Source: Mycetocola reblochoni REB411 (GTDB taxonomy: Bacteria > Actinomycetota > Actinomycetes > Actinomycetales > Microbacteriaceae). From it: a stretch of DNA of 64,000 nucleotides. The position numbers and the translations under genes are program-made. The first letter of the stretch is position 1; the number at the start of each line of letters is the position of its first letter. The stretch is taken from positions 124,001-188,000 of the forward strand of contig NZ_FUKR01000022.1 in assembly GCF_900163835.1 (NCBI RefSeq), read 5' to 3'. Of this stretch, positions 61,174 through 64,000 are shown in pieces. The notes beneath the pieces were generated by a model that saw only the letters and a program-made list of their open reading frames with translations, did no database searches and was not told the DNA's origin.

Positions 61174-61766
61174 ACCGCAGGACGAGGGTCGGCGCGGCGG
61201 TCGCCGTCGCGGCCGTGCTGGCGTTGAGCGGCTGCTCGGGGGCGAACGACGGACTCGCCTCGCAGTACGAGGCCGCCGACGACAAGGGCTACATCGCCGG
61301 CGACGGCAGCGTCACCGAGGTCGCCGAGGCGGACAGGGGCGACGCCATCGTGTTCGCGGGGACCGGCGAGCGCGGCGAAGCCATCGACTCGGCGGACTAC
61401 GCCGGCGACGTCGTCGTCGTCAACTTCTGGTACGCCGGGTGCGCCCCCTGCCGGGCCGAGGCCCCGCAGCTGAAGTCGCTGAGCGAGAAGTACCTCGACG
61501 CGGGCGCCCGCTTCGTCGGGGTCAACGTCTACGACCAGCCGGACACCGCGCTGGCCTTCAGCGAGGACTACGGGATCGAGTACCCCTCGGTCATCGACGT
61601 CAACGACGGCGCCGCCCGCCTCGCGTTCACGGGGACGGTGCCGCCGAAGGCCGTGCCGACGACCATCGTCCTCGACAAGGAGGGCAGGGTCGCCGCCCGC
61701 ATCCTCGGTCAGTTGAAGGACGAGTCGATCCTGGACACCCTGATCCGCGACACCATCGACGAGTGA
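61170..61766 (+). CDS. TlpA/ResA-like thioredoxin lipoprotein
   Basis: 198 residues. Signal peptide with lipobox LSGC, then a thioredoxin fold with CAPC (WYAGCAPCRAEAPQL) and cis-Pro loop AVPTTIVLD. Keeps apocytochrome c haem-site cysteines reduced outside the membrane. ATGA overlap with the phosphatase; ccdA follows. Confidence 0.92.
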   Translation: MNRRTRVGAAVAVAAVLALSGCSGANDGLASQYEAADDKGYIAGDGSVTEVAEADRGDAIVFAGTGERGEAIDSADYAGDVVVVNFWYAGCAPCRAEAPQLKSLSEKYLDAGARFVGVNVYDQPDTALAFSEDYGIEYPSVIDVNDGAARLAFTGTVPPKAVPTTIVLDKEGRVAARILGQLKDESILDTLIRDTIDE

Positions 61767-61794
61767 GCCGCCGATGAGCCCCGGGGAGATCGTC

Positions 61795-62523
61795 ATGAAC
61801 GGTCAGCTGGCCGCCGCGCTGCCGCTGGCCGTGCTGGCGGGGCTGCTGTCGTTCGCCTCGCCGTGCGTCCTGCCGCTCGTCCCCGGCTACCTGGCCTACA
61901 TCGGCGGGGCCGCGGGCGCCACCGGCGCGGAGGGCGGGCGCTCGTCCCGGCGCCGTCTGCTCATCGGCGTCGCCGGCTTCGTGCTCGGCTTCAGCCTCGT
62001 CTTCGTCCTCACCGGGGCGTTCCTCGGCACCATCGGGGTGTTCCTGACCCAGTGGCAGGGCGTGCTGACCCGGGTGTTCGGGGTGCTGATCCTCGTCCTC
62101 GGTTTCGTCTTCATCGGCCAGATCGGACCGCTGCAGCGCACGGTCAAGCCGACGCTGCGACCGGTCACCGGCTACCTCGGCGCGCCGCTGCTCGGCATCG
62201 TCTTCGCCATCGGCTGGACCCCGTGCATCGGGCCGGTCATGGTGGCCATCCAGGCCATGAGCGTCGGCGCGGGCTCGCCCGCGCGCGGTGCGCTCCTGGC
62301 GTTCGTGTACTGCCTCGGGCTCGGCATCCCCTTCGTGCTGCTGGCCCTCGGCTTCGGCTGGGCGACCGACTCGGTCGCCTTCCTCAAGCGGCACATCAGG
62401 GTGATCAACATCGTCGGCGGCGTGCTGCTGATGCTGATCGGCCTGCTCATGGTGTCGGGAGTGTGGGAGATCCTCATGTCACGACTCGGGGCGGTGATCG
62501 GGAGCTTTGAGCCGGCCCTCTGA
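61795..62523 (+). CDS. ccdA: Cytochrome c biogenesis protein CcdA
   Basis: 242 residues with six membrane helices and the two redox cysteines in PCVLPLVPGYLAYIGG (helix 1) and WTPCIGPVM (helix 4). Passes electrons from cytoplasmic thioredoxin to TlpA. GGGGAG lies six nt before the ATG at 61795; an ATG at 61774 is less well placed. Confidence 0.93.
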   Translation: MNGQLAAALPLAVLAGLLSFASPCVLPLVPGYLAYIGGAAGATGAEGGRSSRRRLLIGVAGFVLGFSLVFVLTGAFLGTIGVFLTQWQGVLTRVFGVLILVLGFVFIGQIGPLQRTVKPTLRPVTGYLGAPLLGIVFAIGWTPCIGPVMVAIQAMSVGAGSPARGALLAFVYCLGLGIPFVLLALGFGWATDSVAFLKRHIRVINIVGGVLLMLIGLLMVSGVWEILMSRLGAVIGSFEPAL

Positions 62524-64000
62524 TTACGTCGACGCATCGACGCCGAACGGCAGCGGTCGGGAGCCGGTGTCGCAGCCCGTCCTCGGCCCGGTCGGGTGGA
62601 TCCGCTGGGCGTGGCGTCAGCTGACCAGCATGCGCACGGCGCTGCTGCTCCTGCTGCTGCTGGCGATCGTGGCGATCCCCGGATCGCTGTTCCCCCAGCG
62701 CTCCAGCGATCCGAACGGCGTGACGCAGTACTTCAGGGACAACCCCGACACGGCGCCGTTCCTCGACAATCTGCAGCTGTTCGACGTCTACTCGTCCGCC
62801 TGGTTCTCCAGCATCTACATCCTGCTGTTCGTGTCCCTGATCGGCTGCATCATCCCGCGCACGCGCCACCACTGGCAGGCGCTGCGGCAGCGTCCGCCGC
62901 GGACCCCCGTCCGGTTGGAGCGGCTGGCCGACTTCCGCGAGCGAACCGGCGTGGCCGTCGACGCCGGCGAGGCGGTGCAGTCCGCCCGGAAGCTGCTCAC
63001 GACGTCCGGCTATCGGACGGAGATCTACACGCAGACGGCGCGCGGCGGACAGGAGAGCGTGTCCGTCTCGGCGGAGCGCGGCTATCTGCGCGAGACCGGC
63101 AACCTCGTGTTCCACTCGGCGATGGTCGGGGTCCTGCTCGCCGTCGGCGTGGGCGGCGGGCTCGGCTACAACGGGCAGAAGGTCGTCGTCGAGGGGCAGA
63201 CGCTGGTCAACACGCTGCTCGACTTCAACTCCTTCAACCCCGGCCGCTTCTTCAACACCGACACCCTCGCGCCGTACGCGGTCAGCCTGGACAGCTTCGA
63301 GGCGGTCTACGAGACGAACAACCTCGACGCCTACGGTCAGCCGATCGACTACACGGCGAATGTGACCACGACCCTGCCCGACGGCGAGAGCGCCGAGCGC
63401 ACGGTCAAGGTCAACGAGCCGCTCGACATCGCCGGCACCAACATCTACCTGCTGGGGAATGGCTACGCGCCGACGATCACGGTCAGGGACGCCGACGACA
63501 GGGTCGTGTTCACCGACTCCGTGCCCTTCCTGCCCCAGGACACCAACCTGACCTCGCTCGGGGTCATCAAGGTCCCGGACGGGCTGGACACGCAGCTGGG
63601 GATGACCGGCTTCTTCTACCCGACCGCGATGCGCCTGGAGTCGGGCGCCTACGCCTCGAGCTACCCTGACCTGGTCTACCCGGTGCTGACGCTCAACGTC
63701 TTCCAGGGCGACCTCGGCATCAACGAGGGGGCGCCGAAGTCGGTGTACACGCTCGACGCCGACGGCATGGAGCAGATCGCGGGCGGTGACAGCGACACCG
63801 CGGCCATCGAGCTCATGCCGGGCCAGCGCAGCGAGCTGCCGAACGGTCTCGGGTCGATCACCTTCGAGAATGCGGCCGAGCCCGACGCCGAGGTGGTCGA
63901 CGTGACGGGCGACTCTGCCCAGCCGGAGACCGGCGACGATGCCGCGGAGGACGCGGGCGCGGACACGAGCGGTGCCCCTGCGACCGAGGCCCCCGCGACC
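62507..64000 (+). CDS. resB: Cytochrome c biogenesis protein ResB (3' partial)
   Basis: At least 498 residues, cut by the window end. N-terminus WIRWAWRQLTSMRTALLLLLLLAIVAIPGSLFPQR, further helices (IYILLFVSLIGCIIPRTRHHW, FHSAMVGVLLAVGVGGG) and a large outer domain. System II haem delivery protein, partner of ResC (expected downstream). TTG at 62507, overlapping ccdA, gives the family-typical MSRPSD start; a GTG at 62567 is the alternative. Confidence 0.92.
   Translation, partial: MSRPSDYVDASTPNGSGREPVSQPVLGPVGWIRWAWRQLTSMRTALLLLLLLAIVAIPGSLFPQRSSDPNGVTQYFRDNPDTAPFLDNLQLFDVYSSAWFSSIYILLFVSLIGCIIPRTRHHWQALRQRPPRTPVRLERLADFRERTGVAVDAGEAVQSARKLLTTSGYRTEIYTQTARGGQESVSVSAERGYLRETGNLVFHSAMVGVLLAVGVGGGLGYNGQKVVVEGQTLVNTLLDFNSFNPGRFFNTDTLAPYAVSLDSFEAVYETNNLDAYGQPIDYTANVTTTLPDGESAERTVKVNEPLDIAGTNIYLLGNGYAPTITVRDADDRVVFTDSVPFLPQDTNLTSLGVIKVPDGLDTQLGMTGFFYPTAMRLESGAYASSYPDLVYPVLTLNVFQGDLGINEGAPKSVYTLDADGMEQIAGGDSDTAAIELMPGQRSELPNGLGSITFENAAEPDAEVVDVTGDSAQPETGDDAAEDAGADTSGAPATEAPAT

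Overview
The window is a high-GC chromosome segment of an actinobacterium, probably of the order Micrococcales. The evidence is the GC-rich coding, frequent GTG starts, many apparently leaderless genes with a -10 box 6-7 nt before the start codon, a bS22-type 32-residue ribosomal protein, a BldC-like small regulator, two cell-wall proteins with LAxTG (class E sortase) signals, a mevalonate-pathway cluster and an archaeal-type aspartyl-tRNA synthetase. The genus cannot be fixed from sequence alone.

Layout. 1-2433: polar amino-acid ABC importer (tandem binding domains fused to the permease, then the ATPase). 2580-7957: SDR oxidoreductase, an ECF transporter energizing module (EcfT plus a two-domain EcfA, no S component), an NAD(P)-binding protein and a CPBP-family membrane protein. 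8169-14929: tRNA-Ser(GCT), sugar MFS transporter, acetyltransferase, UPF0114 membrane protein, a divergent MFS exporter/TetR pair and a dNTPase. 15014-22310: large LAxTG surface protein, six 34-bp tandem repeats, ferritin-like/VIT1 protein, small membrane protein, aldo/keto reductase, OhrR-like MarR regulator and two small unknown genes.

22505-38222: a very small prophage of about 15.7 kb in tRNA-Arg(ACG), bounded by 35-bp direct repeats. A rightward, tightly overlapping operon (23277-36848) encodes small proteins, HNH endonuclease, large terminase, portal, a protease-capsid fusion with an internal start, connectors, tail genes, M23 endolysin and holin-like proteins. A leftward set carries the repressor, integrase and a DUF732-like lipoprotein. 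The repressor gene runs into attL and takes its stop codon from host DNA. Rebuilding attP in silico extends the repressor by 25 codons, and its new stop overlaps the integrase start. This is the architecture of integration-dependent immunity known from some mycobacteriophages, and is the most notable system in the window.

38359-44824: small membrane protein, Fur-family regulator with catalase, glycerate kinase, FabH-type ketoacyl synthase and a second LAxTG surface protein. 45039-48054: mvk-mvaD-pmk mevalonate kinase operon. 48609-50817: membrane protein, MarR regulator and photolyase in one overlapping operon. 51108-52112: a Cys-rich 33-codon leader peptide with a consensus promoter upstream of a winged-helix regulator lacking a receiver domain. 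52211-60458: upp, tadA, proC, Trk/Ktr potassium system, ArsR regulator, BldC-like protein, bS22, small genes and aspS. 60538-64000: a cytochrome c maturation (system II) operon: phosphatase, TlpA-like thioredoxin, CcdA and ResB (truncated by the window edge).
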